A stretch of DNA of 64,000 nt. Origin: Siderastrea siderea. Lineage: Eukaryota > Cnidaria > Anthozoa > Scleractinia > Rhizangiidae. The stretch spans positions 69,627,113-69,691,112 of the forward strand of contig OZ034967.1 in NCBI GenBank assembly GCA_964030785.1, given 5' to 3'. Shown here one piece after another: positions 1-9,000 of this stretch. Made by a program: the position numbers and the translations under genes. Each line of letters opens with the position of its first letter. Within the stretch, counting starts at the first letter, position 1. The notes below the pieces were generated by a model that saw only the letters and a list, made by a program, of their open reading frames with translations, did not search any database and was not told where the DNA came from.

Positions 1-281
1 TTTTTTAGTCAGGGGACGGACTATGAATTGGAATTATGAAAGAAATCATGTTCAAACACTGTGCATTCTTTGCGTCAGCGACATTGCTGCCGGTGGCCTT
101 TTTTCGTCAACTTTGTTTCATACTACATTCCCTGTACATTTTAAAACAAGTATAAAATAGGATTGCTTTCTCATGTCCTATAAGAAAGTAATGCACTTTG
201 AGGACCAGAAAAACAGATGAATGCCCATGCCTGCTGATTGTGGTTCCACTAGCGGCCTCACTAGACCTCAACCATGCCGTA

Positions 282-284
282 CAT

Positions 285-348
<64 letters not shown>

Positions 349-450
349 CTTCAAATTTCTTGTGTGGAACGGTTTTCAGAGAGCGCTCAACTTTTTAGGA
401 GCAGTATTAAATTATTCAAAAAGGTTCCAGGCTTCAAAAGTATTTCATCG

Positions 451-516
<66 letters not shown>
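282..516. repeat. Two (TA)n microsatellite tracts
   Basis: Uninterrupted TA dinucleotide runs occupy about 282-346 and 451-516, separated by about 105 bases of unique DNA. The second run abuts the left end of the first Penelope-like element. Translations that read IYIYIY across this stretch come from the repeat and are not genes. Nothing else is recognisable in bases 1-515. Confidence 0.95.
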
Positions 517-518
<2 letters not shown>

Positions 519-1149
519 AATAAAGAAAGAAATTGTTACTAGTTACTCGAGTTTCACGCTCAAGGCGATCATCAGACTGAGTCAGTCTACGAAAAGATGT
601 CAGTTATAGATGTTCAAATTCAGGAACGGTTGGAGCGACGCTTCTTCTGATTGGTTGCCACGAAGAACTTGTTTTCGTGGCGGCATTTCGTTACCAGCTC
701 GGATTTCTTGTTCAAAAGGGAGAAATTTTGAGAGGTCAAGATGCAAAGTTTCTCAGATAAGCACAGGTTACAGCGAGAAGGATTGCCTTTGTATGCCCTT
801 GCTCTTTTAATGATGCGCCAGTTGATTTTGTAGTCTATGTTTCCGTCCTTTAAGTTCCAGATGTATTTTGAAAGTACAGTGTCATGTGAGTGTTTTCGGT
901 CTTTGAAAGAAAGTTTGTGATTGTTGTATCGTGTTTTGAACTCATTTTCTGTCATGCCAATGTAGGTCCTTGAGTTACCGGAAGTTGTTGTGACAGTAGC
1001 TTCGTAGATAATGTTTTTAGTGAGGCACGTGCCGTCAAGAGGGCAAAGGTTTTTGTTTCTACAATTGCATTTCTTCTCGCTAGAGGTCGTGCTATTTTCA
1101 TTTAGAATCTTCTGATTGTGGCTTTTGATTATGTTAGCCATGTTTGTTG
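516..1149 (-). repeat. Inverted arm of PLE 1 (left)
   Basis: This segment is the reverse complement of about 1922-2556, including the whole GIY-YIG region, which stays open on the minus strand at 620-1140. Similarity stops at 1149, where the left side reads agcaggat and the right side reads tgcagctg. The near-identity over about 630 bp suggests that the arms are young or homogenised. Confidence 0.9.
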
Positions 1150-2450
1150 AGCAGGATATTGAAATAATTATGCACTCAAGGAAAACCCTTCTCTTTGATA
1201 AAAATGAGCCCTGGGTCAAGAGAGGTGATTCCCCTATGTTTGATGTGGCCATGGGCTGCTATGATGGAGCCGAGGTTTGCGAGCTAGTTGGCCTGTACAT
1301 CCTTCACAAATTATCATCAAAATTCCCGGAAGGAGACATCGGCTTGTACAGGGACGACGGTTTAGCAGTCTTTAAGAACATGAACGCAAGAGCCGGCGAC
1401 AAAGCAAGAAAGGCCTTTTCTAAAGTCATCGGAGACCTTGGATTGAAAATTACAGTGCAAAGCAATCTCAAGGTGGTCGATTATCTAGATGTCACGCTAA
1501 ATCTGACAACTGGAAAATATTACCCCTACAGGAAACCCGACAACGATCCGTTGTACATTAATGCCAAATCGAATCATCCTCCATCTACAATTAGGCAAAT
1601 TCCGACATCCATAGGAACTAGAATATCGGGCTTATCCTGCGACCAAGACGAGTTCCACAAAACCTCGCAATTATACAACAATGCTCTAAAATCCAGTGGG
1701 TTCAACCAGCAAATCCATTATGTTGAAAATCAAGACCAAGGAAGAACAAAATCAAGAAACAGATCAAGGAACATCATATGGTTCAACCCACCATACAGTC
1801 AGAATGTTCGAACAAACATCGCTAAGTCCTTCCTTGGCCTGATTAACAAGCATTTCCCGAAGTCCAACAAGCTCCACAAAATATTCAATAGGAACAACCT
1901 CAAGGTCAGCTACAGCTGCACAACAAACATGGCTAACATAATCAAAAGCCACAATCAGAAGATTCTAAATGAAAATAGCACGACCTCTAGCGAGAAGAAA
2001 TGCAATTGTAGAAACAAAAACCTTTGCCCTCTTGACGGCACGTGCCTCACTAAAAACATTATCTACGAAGCTACTGTCACAACAACTTCCGGTAACTCAA
2101 GGACCTACATTGGCATGACAGAAAATGAGTTCAAAACACGATACAACAATCACAAACTTTCTTTCAAAGACCGAAAACACTCACATGACACTGTACTTTC
2201 AAAATACATCTGGAACTTAAAGGACGGAAACATAGACTACAAAATCAACTGGCGCATCATTAAAAGAGCAAGGGCATACAAAGGCAATCCTTCTCGCTGT
2301 AACCTGTGCTTATCTGAGAAACTTTGCATCTTGACCTCTCAAAATTTCTCCCTTTTGAACAAGAAATCCGAGCTGGTAACGAAATGCCGCCACGAAAACA
2401 AGTTCTTCGTGGCAACCAATCAGAAGAAGCGTCGCTCCAACCGTTCCTGA
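1150..2450 (+). pseudogene. Penelope-like RT-endonuclease, C-terminal part
   Basis: A continuous ORF of about 430 codons (open from 1116; homology starts near 1150) encodes the C-terminal part of a PLE polyprotein. Its first part shows reverse-transcriptase motifs: FDVAMGCYDGAEVCELVG (motif B region) and the catalytic YRDDG (motif C, near 1344-1360). A basic linker follows, then a Cys cluster (CNCRNKNLCPLDGTC), then a GIY-YIG endonuclease with IIYEATV, TYIGMT and a FKTRYNNH motif near 2103-2152. The ORF has no internal stop, but the fingers and the first RT motifs are missing, so it is a truncated remnant rather than an autonomous copy. Family identity rests on motif order. The assignment to PLEs is firm; the subfamily is not assigned. 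Confidence 0.88.
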
Positions 2451-2556
2451 ATTTGAACATCTATAACTGACATCTTTTCGTAGACTGACTCAGTCTGATG
2501 ATCGCCTTGAGCGTGAAACTCGAGTAACTAGTAACAATTTCTTTCTTTATTTGTAT
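1922..2556 (+). repeat. Inverted arm of PLE 1 (right)
   Basis: Partner of the arm at 516-1149. It contains the end of the ORF (stop at 2448-2450) and about 105 bp of 3' sequence. Confidence 0.9.
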
Positions 2557-2627
2557 TTTGCTCTGCATATTTCTGCATTGAGCACTCCTAGGATAAGTGA
2601 AGCAATTTTATTTCTTGTTTATTCGTT

Positions 2628-2646
2628 TATATATATATATATATAT
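2628..2646. repeat. (TA)n tract
   Basis: Short TA microsatellite about 70 bp past the right arm of PLE 1. Confidence 0.85.
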
Positions 2647-2757
2647 GCGTAGCTCACTAGTTTACTAGTTTGAGCACTCTGACATGGTACGATGATACCA
2701 CATGTGTGGGATCGTCTGAGGTGGCTATTAGCCGCTAACCTCAACTCCAGCATCAGC

Positions 2758-2803
2758 ACTGCACTGATGAGGCCCAGAAGGCCGAAACAGTACTGTCTGC
2801 AGT
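2758..2803 (+). ncRNA. Type I hammerhead ribozyme
   Basis: All conserved parts are present in order. Stem I 5' strand is ACTGCA (2758-2763). The core CTGATGA follows (2764-2770). Stem II is GGCC/GGCC with loop CAGAA (2771-2783). GAAA (2784-2787) comes next. Stem III is ACAG/CTGT with a two-base loop TA (2787-2796). The predicted cleavage site follows C2797 of GTC, and the stem I 3' strand TGCAGT (2798-2803) pairs perfectly. A very short stem III is the form reported for Penelope-like elements. It lies downstream of the PLE ORF on the same strand and directly before a TA tract. Confidence 0.88.
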
Positions 2804-2806
2804 TAG

Positions 2807-2831
2807 TTATATATATATATATATATATATA
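2807..2831. repeat. (TA)n tract after hammerhead
   Basis: TA run immediately 3' of the hammerhead, before PLE 2. Confidence 0.9.
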
Positions 2832-2929
2832 AACTTCTCACAAGCATCCATTCTTATAGTCTCTCATAACGATCATATAAATTTAACACAAATGAAGACA
2901 AACTCTAACTTTTTTGTTTAACACCTATA

Positions 2930-2958
2930 TTTCGAGTACATTCAGTACTCTTCTTCAG
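2930..2958 (-). ncRNA. Hammerhead-like core in PLE 2
   Basis: Read on the minus strand: CTGAAGA, a 6-bp stem (GAGTAC/GTACTC) with a short loop, then GAAA. This matches the hammerhead core CUGANGA-stem II-GAAA. I could not find convincing stems I and III, so activity is doubtful. It lies downstream of the ORF on the ORF strand, as in the other PLEs here. Confidence 0.45.
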
Positions 2959-3050
2959 GGTGACTGAAAACCGTTACAAGAATCGGATTACAATATTCAA
3001 ACTGTACATTTCAAAATTGCGTTTCTAAGGACACGCGTCTTAAACGATTT

Positions 3051-3931
3051 TTATCGCGCGCGTACACCCGCACGTGACTTCTTGTTTTGTGCGTAAACTC
3101 CGTCATTGTCGTTGAGGCCATGGGGCGCCAAGGTCGCCAGGTTGTAAATCCAGTGATTTTCTCTTTCTCGTAATTCTTTTTCTCCTTTGACATGGTCTAT
3201 CAGCTGTATTTGCATGTCTTCTAAACCTCTGTGCCCGTCACTATTGAAATGTCTGTATATGAGGTCATCTTTCCCTTTTTGATTTAAACTTAAATTAACA
3301 TGAGCATTGACCCTGCTTTTATGATTATTAAATCGGGTTCTAAACCTAGTCGTAGTAGATCCTACATATTGCACTTTGCACTTAGTACAATTGATCAGGT
3401 AGATTACGTTACTACAGTTGCAATCTAAGTTATAATTAATTTTAAATTATTTGCCATTCTCATTGCTACAAAAGGTGTCACCTAGACATAAAAAATTACA
3501 TATTTGACAGTTTTTTGAAGTACATTTCAATGTTCCATTGATCTTCTCTTTCGGGGCGTTCGTAAAACGAGCACGAACCAGGTATTGAGCTAAGCTCTTT
3601 GGCTTCCTATGCGCCACCATTGGTACTTGTGGAATGGCTTCTTTACACCTCGTGGATGAATGTAAAACTGGATGTAGCTTTTGAAGTAGACCTCCAATAT
3701 GCGGGAGGCCAGGATGGTAGGTACCACAAACGGAACCCGAGTGTTTTCTTTTCTCGGTCTTTCTGCTAAAACTTCATCTCTCGACGTTCTCCTTGCTCGA
3801 TCTATTTGTTCTTCCACATACTTCTTCTTGTATCCCCTCTCTTCTAAAAACTTGCATAAATCACTAGCTCGTTTCTCAAAGAACGAGTTCCTTGAACAGA
3901 TTCGTCTACTCGAAATATAGGTGTTAAACAA
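3051..3931 (-). pseudogene. Penelope-like RT linker plus GIY-YIG endonuclease, frameshifted
   Basis: Two minus-strand reading frames form one broken PLE gene. At 3590-3931 the translation has the post-RT linker typical of PLEs (FFEKRASDLCKFLEERGYKK and a later RVPFVVPT motif). Near 3600 the frame shifts, and the following frame reads MVAHRKPKSLAQYLVRARF, then a cysteine cluster (CTSKNCQICNFLCLGDTFC). At 3051-3374 the GIY-YIG domain follows, with MQYVGSTTTRFRTRFNNHKS and the ending LATLAPHGLNDNDG. The catalytic RT part is missing. It belongs to a different lineage from PLE 1. Nonfunctional because of the frameshift and truncation. Confidence 0.8.
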
Positions 3932-3972
3932 AAAAAGTTAGAGTTTGTCTTCATTTGTGTTAAATTTATATA

Positions 3973-3994
3973 TATATATATACATATATATACA
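3973..3994. repeat. (TA)n tract between PLE 2 and PLE 3
   Basis: Imperfect TA/CATA run joining the right end of PLE 2 to the left end of PLE 3. Confidence 0.8.
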
Positions 3995-4066
3995 CTCGTT
4001 GAAGGAAAGCGAGGACGGACAACTTCTGACGACTAAAAGTTAAAAAATTTAATAAAAAATGAAAAC

Positions 4067-4090
4067 GTTTCGGTCTTAGACCTTCATCAG
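4067..4090 (-). ncRNA. Hammerhead-like core in PLE 3 left arm
   Basis: On the minus strand: CTGATGA, stem GGTC/GACC with loop TAA, then GAAAC. The core is textbook, but stems I and III are not evident. It is downstream of the GIY-YIG ORF on the same strand. Confidence 0.5.
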
Positions 4091-4659
4091 TCACATGAAA
4101 AATTGAACTTATCAAATCTACCTTAAATAAGATTACAGTACAAAACAAGACGCAAAATACAATTCAAAGCTATGAGTTACGTAACCGGCGTGATTATAAC
4201 AATACTAAAACGAGGATAAGTGACACTAATCAAAAACATTCAAAAATAAAAACAATATAGTACTCGATTACATAACGAAAAAAGGAAAACTAAACAAAAC
4301 TAACAATTAAACGTAGTTACAAGGTGTAGAACAGGAACAACACGAAATAAATGAACGATACAAGGCAAAAATTTGACAAACGACCGGAAATATGCTACTA
4401 TAAAAATAAAAACTGACGGATAAGACTAAAAACTAAAAACTACTGATGCAAATAAGATGACATTTGCAATGCAGCAAAAGAAAGAGCAGTCGAAAGGAAA
4501 GCAACCTACGCTTACGCAAACATGGATCATAACAAAATCCGTAATAAGTTCCCCGGACAGGGCCTTTGAGTATACCCAACACCTAAGAGGCTGACAAAAT
4601 CCAAGAAAAGGGCCTTTGAACGGCCATATATCGCGAAGGAAGAATCGCAAAAAAGAAAA

Positions 4660-5052
4660 TTAATTATAATAAATTCTATTCCTAGAATGAAATTCTTTTC
4701 TTTTATTTAAACCATGGGGTGCCAAAGAGAACAGCTGAGCACTCCAATAAGCCTCCTTTGTAATTAAAAGCCTGTCGATCTCATCCGAGTTATTTGGGGC
4801 CTGCACCTGATCAATACATTGAAACGAAAAATCATCTAAAATGTGTGGAGTTTTGTTGAAATGCACTGCTACTTCACAAGTTGTTTTGTTTGTGAGCATA
4901 GCAGACTTGTGATTACGAAACCTAATTCGAAAATCAGTGGTTGTAGATCCTATGTATTGCAAACGACATTTCTTGCAAGAAACCAAATAAATCACATTTT
5001 TAGAATCACAAGAAAGTCTCGAATGAATGGTGTATTGTTTGCCCGTCTGCAA
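4660..5052 (-). pseudogene. GIY-YIG endonuclease domain of PLE 3
   Basis: This is a 130-codon minus-strand ORF. It starts with a cysteine motif region (CDSKNVIYLVSCKKCRLQYIG), in which VIYLV and QYIGST are the GIY and YIG halves. FRIRFRNHKSAM follows, carrying the conserved Arg/His of the family. The end LFSLAPHGLNKR is the usual PLE C-terminus and closely resembles that of PLE 2. No RT sequence remains. The domain has no internal stop but lacks a gene around it. Confidence 0.82.
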
Positions 5053-5115
5053 GCGTCTTGTTTTGTACTGTAATCTTATTTAAGGTAGATTTGATAAGTT
5101 CAATTTTTCATGTAA

Positions 5116-5139
5116 CTGATGAAGGTCTAAGACCGAAAC
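5116..5139 (+). ncRNA. Hammerhead-like core in PLE 3 right arm
   Basis: Inverted copy of the 4067-4090 core: CTGATGA at 5116-5122, GGTC/GACC stem, GAAAC ending at 5139. It is present because the arm is duplicated. Confidence 0.5.
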
Positions 5140-5214
5140 GTTTTTATTTTTTATTAAATTTTTTAACTTTTTAGTCGTCAGAAGTTGTCCGTCCTCGCTT
5201 TCCTTCAACGAGTT

Positions 5215-5525
5215 TTAATTCCATGCACACAAAGCAACGATATTGTTAAAAGTTCTAAAAGTCAAGAGTCAAGACTCGTCGAATCGCGCGACTTTTCGCG
5301 CCGTTTTTATTTGTCGTAAGGCGACGGTAAGGCCTCTCAGGAGCATAGTCTGCGTGGTCACGCAACTTAAAAGTAACGCTACCATTAGCGCCTACAGGTA
5401 ACGGATAGTCATGGGGTTCAACGCTGTCTATTCTTTAAGTCCAGACAAGGGTAAAAGTGGCTTAAATTATTTTTTAAGCAAACGTTACGCTGTATCCACC
5501 TCTATCCAGGCCAAAAAGGTCAACC
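5215..5525. other. Intergenic stretch, nothing recognised
   Basis: No ORF, RNA gene or repeat family was recognised between PLE 3 and the E-box minisatellite. Confidence 0.5.
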
Positions 5526-5628
5526 ATCTCAGCTGACAGTTATCTGAAGGTTTCTCAGCTGTCAGTTAAAAAAACTGCCATTTCTCAGCTGACAGTTAAA
5601 ATTTTGGCCAATTCTCAGCTATCAGTTA
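5526..5628. repeat. Short minisatellite with CAGCTG E-boxes
   Basis: Four imperfect units of 25-30 bp contain TCTCAGCTGACAGTTA (starts near 5527, 5552, 5582, 5612). Three carry an intact CAGCTG E-box (5530, 5556, 5586) and the fourth reads CAGCTA. It lies about 90-190 bp upstream of the TATA-like element of collagen copy 1 and is not seen upstream of copies 2 or 3. Confidence 0.75.
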
Positions 5629-5668
5629 ACCCCATGCAGACCCTCCAATCAGCCACTCTAGCAACATT

Positions 5669-5877
5669 TCCGACCAGTGGTGTACGTAGCCGCGCCCATT
5701 TTTCAGCACATGCATAAAAGCATCCCTCCAAATCGGCTTCCCATAATTTTAACTCTCTTGTGGTGGAGAGGAAGATTGGTTACGTTGCTTTTTTTCTTGG
5801 CTTTCAAACCAAGAATAAAGTTTCAGCGTACGGAAAGCCCGAAATTGTCCCCGCCAGGATTATTACGTATCGTCGGA
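5669..5877 (+). promoter_or_regulatory. Core promoter and 5' UTR of collagen copy 1
   Basis: From about 5669 this sequence matches the regions upstream of copies 2 and 3 (GCCGCGCCCATTT, then GCATAAAAGCATCCCTCC). The CATAAAAG at 5713-5720 is a plausible TATA box, 165 bp before the ATG. Copy 3 has the same box at nearly the same distance. The conservation is direct; the promoter role is inferred. Confidence 0.55.
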
Positions 5878-6074
5878 ATGCGTTTCGTGGTTGTGTTAGT
5901 GATGTGCTCTGCCTTTCTTCTCATCTTGGCCATGGATGATGGCGCTGGCACTGATGAAAAACAGTCCCTGCTGCATCGAGAGCGAAGAGCTATTAAAAAT
6001 AGTTCGAGCCCCAACCTTGTTATAGGGCACAACCTGCCGGACATTGAGAAACGATTGAAAGCCATGGAAGAAAT
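5878..6074 (+). CDS. Collagen copy 1 exon 1
   Basis: ATG at 5878, signal peptide, propeptide and start of the coiled coil. The GTAAGT donor at 6075 splits the codon AT/G. It is 45 nt shorter than the other copies. Confidence 0.9.
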
Positions 6075-9000
6075 GTAAGTTTTCTTTTCTTTCTTTTCTT
6101 TTTGTTTTTGTTTTTTTTTTTTTATTCGTGGATACGTAGAAGATTTTTAACTTCTAATCAACTGAACTAAGTTAGAACTTGAAGACGTTCTGTATAAAGC
6201 GTATTCGTGCATTTTTGCGATGCGATAATCTATCTTCATCGGATTACTTAAACATCAACAAGAATTAGCTTAGCCTGGGAAATCGCACGAACGCAAGTAC
6301 GTTGCGTGATTAATGCATGCGTGATGCTTTGAAAGTTCTTAAAACTGCACGAACATTTTGAGAATTTCAAGACATCACGAGTAGCCACTAACTGGCACGA
6401 ATTGGACGAACAGATTATGCGAGTTCCTATAAATAGCATACATCAAGAAATGAAGAGTGTGACAGTAAAATCTCACAGGTTTAAGGTTTAAAAATAGTTG
6501 GTTCCTCTTGGAAGGAGGCCTTCGGATCAACTTTGTTTTCTTCGGACCTTCGAATCATTTTGGCAAAAATATTCGGGTCATCGTCGGAAAACAACGTTTG
6601 GTATGATCAGTTGCCTTTGAAAGACCTAAATGATAACTGGAATTTTGATAGATATTACTTGGGATTAATTGTACTGCTGTCGTCCAATAAAATCCCGTAA
6701 TTCTGTTGAGTTTACTTTAAGTCTGCAGGTAACGAATGAAATTTTTCTGTCCCTTAATAACAGGCCATTGAATGATTGAGAAGAGGCGAAGACATTCAAT
6801 CTAAAAAGACTAAAAAATATGCACCGACCTAAATTAAACTTTGTCTTAATTACCTCTGAAGAATAATAAATTATAAAAGCAACCTGGATGAGTTTCCATT
6901 TCTTTGTTTATTCATTACTAATGTACTTTAAGAACTTTAAGTTCCCCTGTTTTCGAAGCCCTATTAAAGTAAAAAGCTGAGATTTCCTAACAGTGCGTCT
7001 CATTCCTGTCGCAGGCAAACTAGAACAAGCAAACGATTACAAGTACTTGAAGCGAGGTATGCAAAGGTCTTTACACCACTCTAAGTCAACGTGTTGACGA
7101 GACGCTGTCGCATGCTGATTGTTTATTAAAATAGAGTGAAACCCCGATAACTGAATTACGTTGATTTATAACAATAGACAAAAAAAGAGAACGAACGGCC
7201 ATAAAACCAAAAATCCTCATGAAGATCAGTTCTTTCAAGGAAATTAAAGCGATATATTATTGCATAACAACAATCCATCACACTGGTTTATATTTCAATT
7301 TGTTCACAATCATGTTGGCATTATAGAGAGTGTGTTCGTCCGCTTACTCCTGATGAAAATCCCATACCTATTTCCAGCACCACCTTTCTTCGTAACTTTA
7401 GCTATGCCAGTCAATACTGAGACATCGCCACTTCAAGTCGCTCGTCAAATATAAAAATTGTTTGGAACATTAAAAAGGAAAAAGTAAAAAAAGTCGTTCA
7501 AAAATTTGATAGCAAAATGGCTAAATTTTCCCAGTGACTGAGGAAAAGTGATTCTTTATTTTACTTCACTTCACTTCACTTTAGTTTAGTTTAATTTATT
7601 TTACTGAGTTTTTATTTTCCGTAAATAATATTTCTGTAGAATCGATGCAGTGCTCCTCATTGCAGCGAGATCAAGTGGTTCGCCTGGGCCTCCTGGACCC
7701 CCAGGTAAACCTGGACCAACTGGAAAAGTTGGACCACGTGGACCCACTGGAAAAACTGGTCCAACTGGACAAGCTGGGACACAGGGACCTCAAGGACCCC
7801 AAGGTCCCAAAGGAGAAAAAGGACAAGATGGGAAGTCAGGAGTGAATTATGTTCGCTGGGGAAAGACCTCGTGTCCTAGTGCCAGTGCCCAGTTAGTGTA
7901 CCGAGGTAAGGATTAAACCTATAAGCCCCAATGTCAACATACAAATTCTCCTTACTCAGTCCATACATGTCTCATGGTACCAGTACAGAAAAAAATGCCT
8001 GAATTCTAGAACGACTCATCTTTGGTGAACATTTACTTAATTCTCACGAACTGGGGGCTTGATAAGGCACTGACGTTATGAGGAGAAATTTAACAGTGAT
8101 CACCGTTAAAGTGTTAACAAAAATAAACATTTTATTTTAAGAGCATTTTCATATATTGCACCAGTATTATGGAAGTCTCTCCCTGAGGATATGAGGAACT
8201 GCAAGTCGTTGACTACTTTTGAATCTAAGCTGAAGACCTTTCTTTTTAAGCTTATTTTTAATTGACAGTGTATTACATAATTATTTTGTTCTTTAATTGT
8301 AAATATTATTAAGCACTATTGATACTTTGTAGTTTAAGACCTTTCTTTTAAAAGTGTTTTTAATTAATATTGTATTACATAATTAATTTGTTATTTATTT
8401 TAAATATTGTAAAGCATTGTTGGATACTTTGTAGAAACAGCGCTATATAAATCATTATTATTATTATTTTTATTATCATTATTATTATTATTATTATTAT
8501 TATTACAAGTGAGACCGGAAAACAATATTATAATTATTAGTTAATCATTAGTAATACACCTCTCATCAAATTAGAACCAGTGTTTCATAAGTTTTAAATA
8601 AGCCTCTGTTGTAGGTAATATAAACTTAAATACCTAAGTAATTTAAATGCTTTATTCAATAAGTGATTTGAAACCGGGATACTATGGTGCAATACGTTTT
8701 CTACAATGTAAGACGCTCTCATACTCATATTTTTCTCCTTATATGGTAAAATGACGCTATAGTTGAATGATGATGATGATGATGTTGATGTACCTTATTT
8801 ACTTGTATTAATTCCCCGGGACGTTTAATTAATAGTAGGAAGTAGTGAACCCCAAAACATCCCAGGGCATTGCTTTCTTTCTCGACTGTCCAATAGTGGT
8901 AGTTACTCAGAAGGAGTAGCTTACTGGAGTTAATACGAAATATAATTTAAATTACTGTAAGAGCTCTAACAGTCCTGCTCTCTAATACGCCTTCTTACTT

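Larger units (their letters stand above)
516..2556 (+). mobile_element. Penelope-like element 1, 5'-truncated with inverted 3' arm
   Basis: The core is a long plus-strand ORF with Penelope reverse transcriptase and GIY-YIG motifs. Its 3' part, about 1922-2556, is repeated almost perfectly in inverted orientation at 516-1149, so the element is a large fold-back. The RT N-terminus is absent: coding sequence begins abruptly where the inverted arm stops. PLEs are known for 5' truncation and for inverted terminal pseudo-LTRs, which fits. (TA)n tracts lie at or near both ends. Confidence 0.85.
2876..3972 (-). mobile_element. Penelope-like element 2 remnant
   Basis: Minus-strand PLE fragments are enclosed by a terminal inverted repeat of about 60 bp (2876-2938 and 3909-3972). 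The repeat includes aacacaaatgaagacaaac and its complement. The right arm is joined to a 5'-truncated ORF, as in PLE 1. TA tracts lie near both sides. Confidence 0.8.
3995..5214 (-). mobile_element. Penelope-like element 3 remnant
   Basis: A terminal inverted repeat of about 160 bp (3995-4155 and 5053-5214) encloses a minus-strand GIY-YIG ORF and about 500 bp of 3' sequence. The ORF begins exactly at the inner edge of the right arm, so the element has the same arrangement as PLE 1: a 5'-truncated ORF joined to an inverted 3' arm. Confidence 0.85.

Noticed and set aside
198..609. Reading frames with long IYIYIY stretches
   Set aside because: Translation of (TA)n microsatellites. No start context, no domain.
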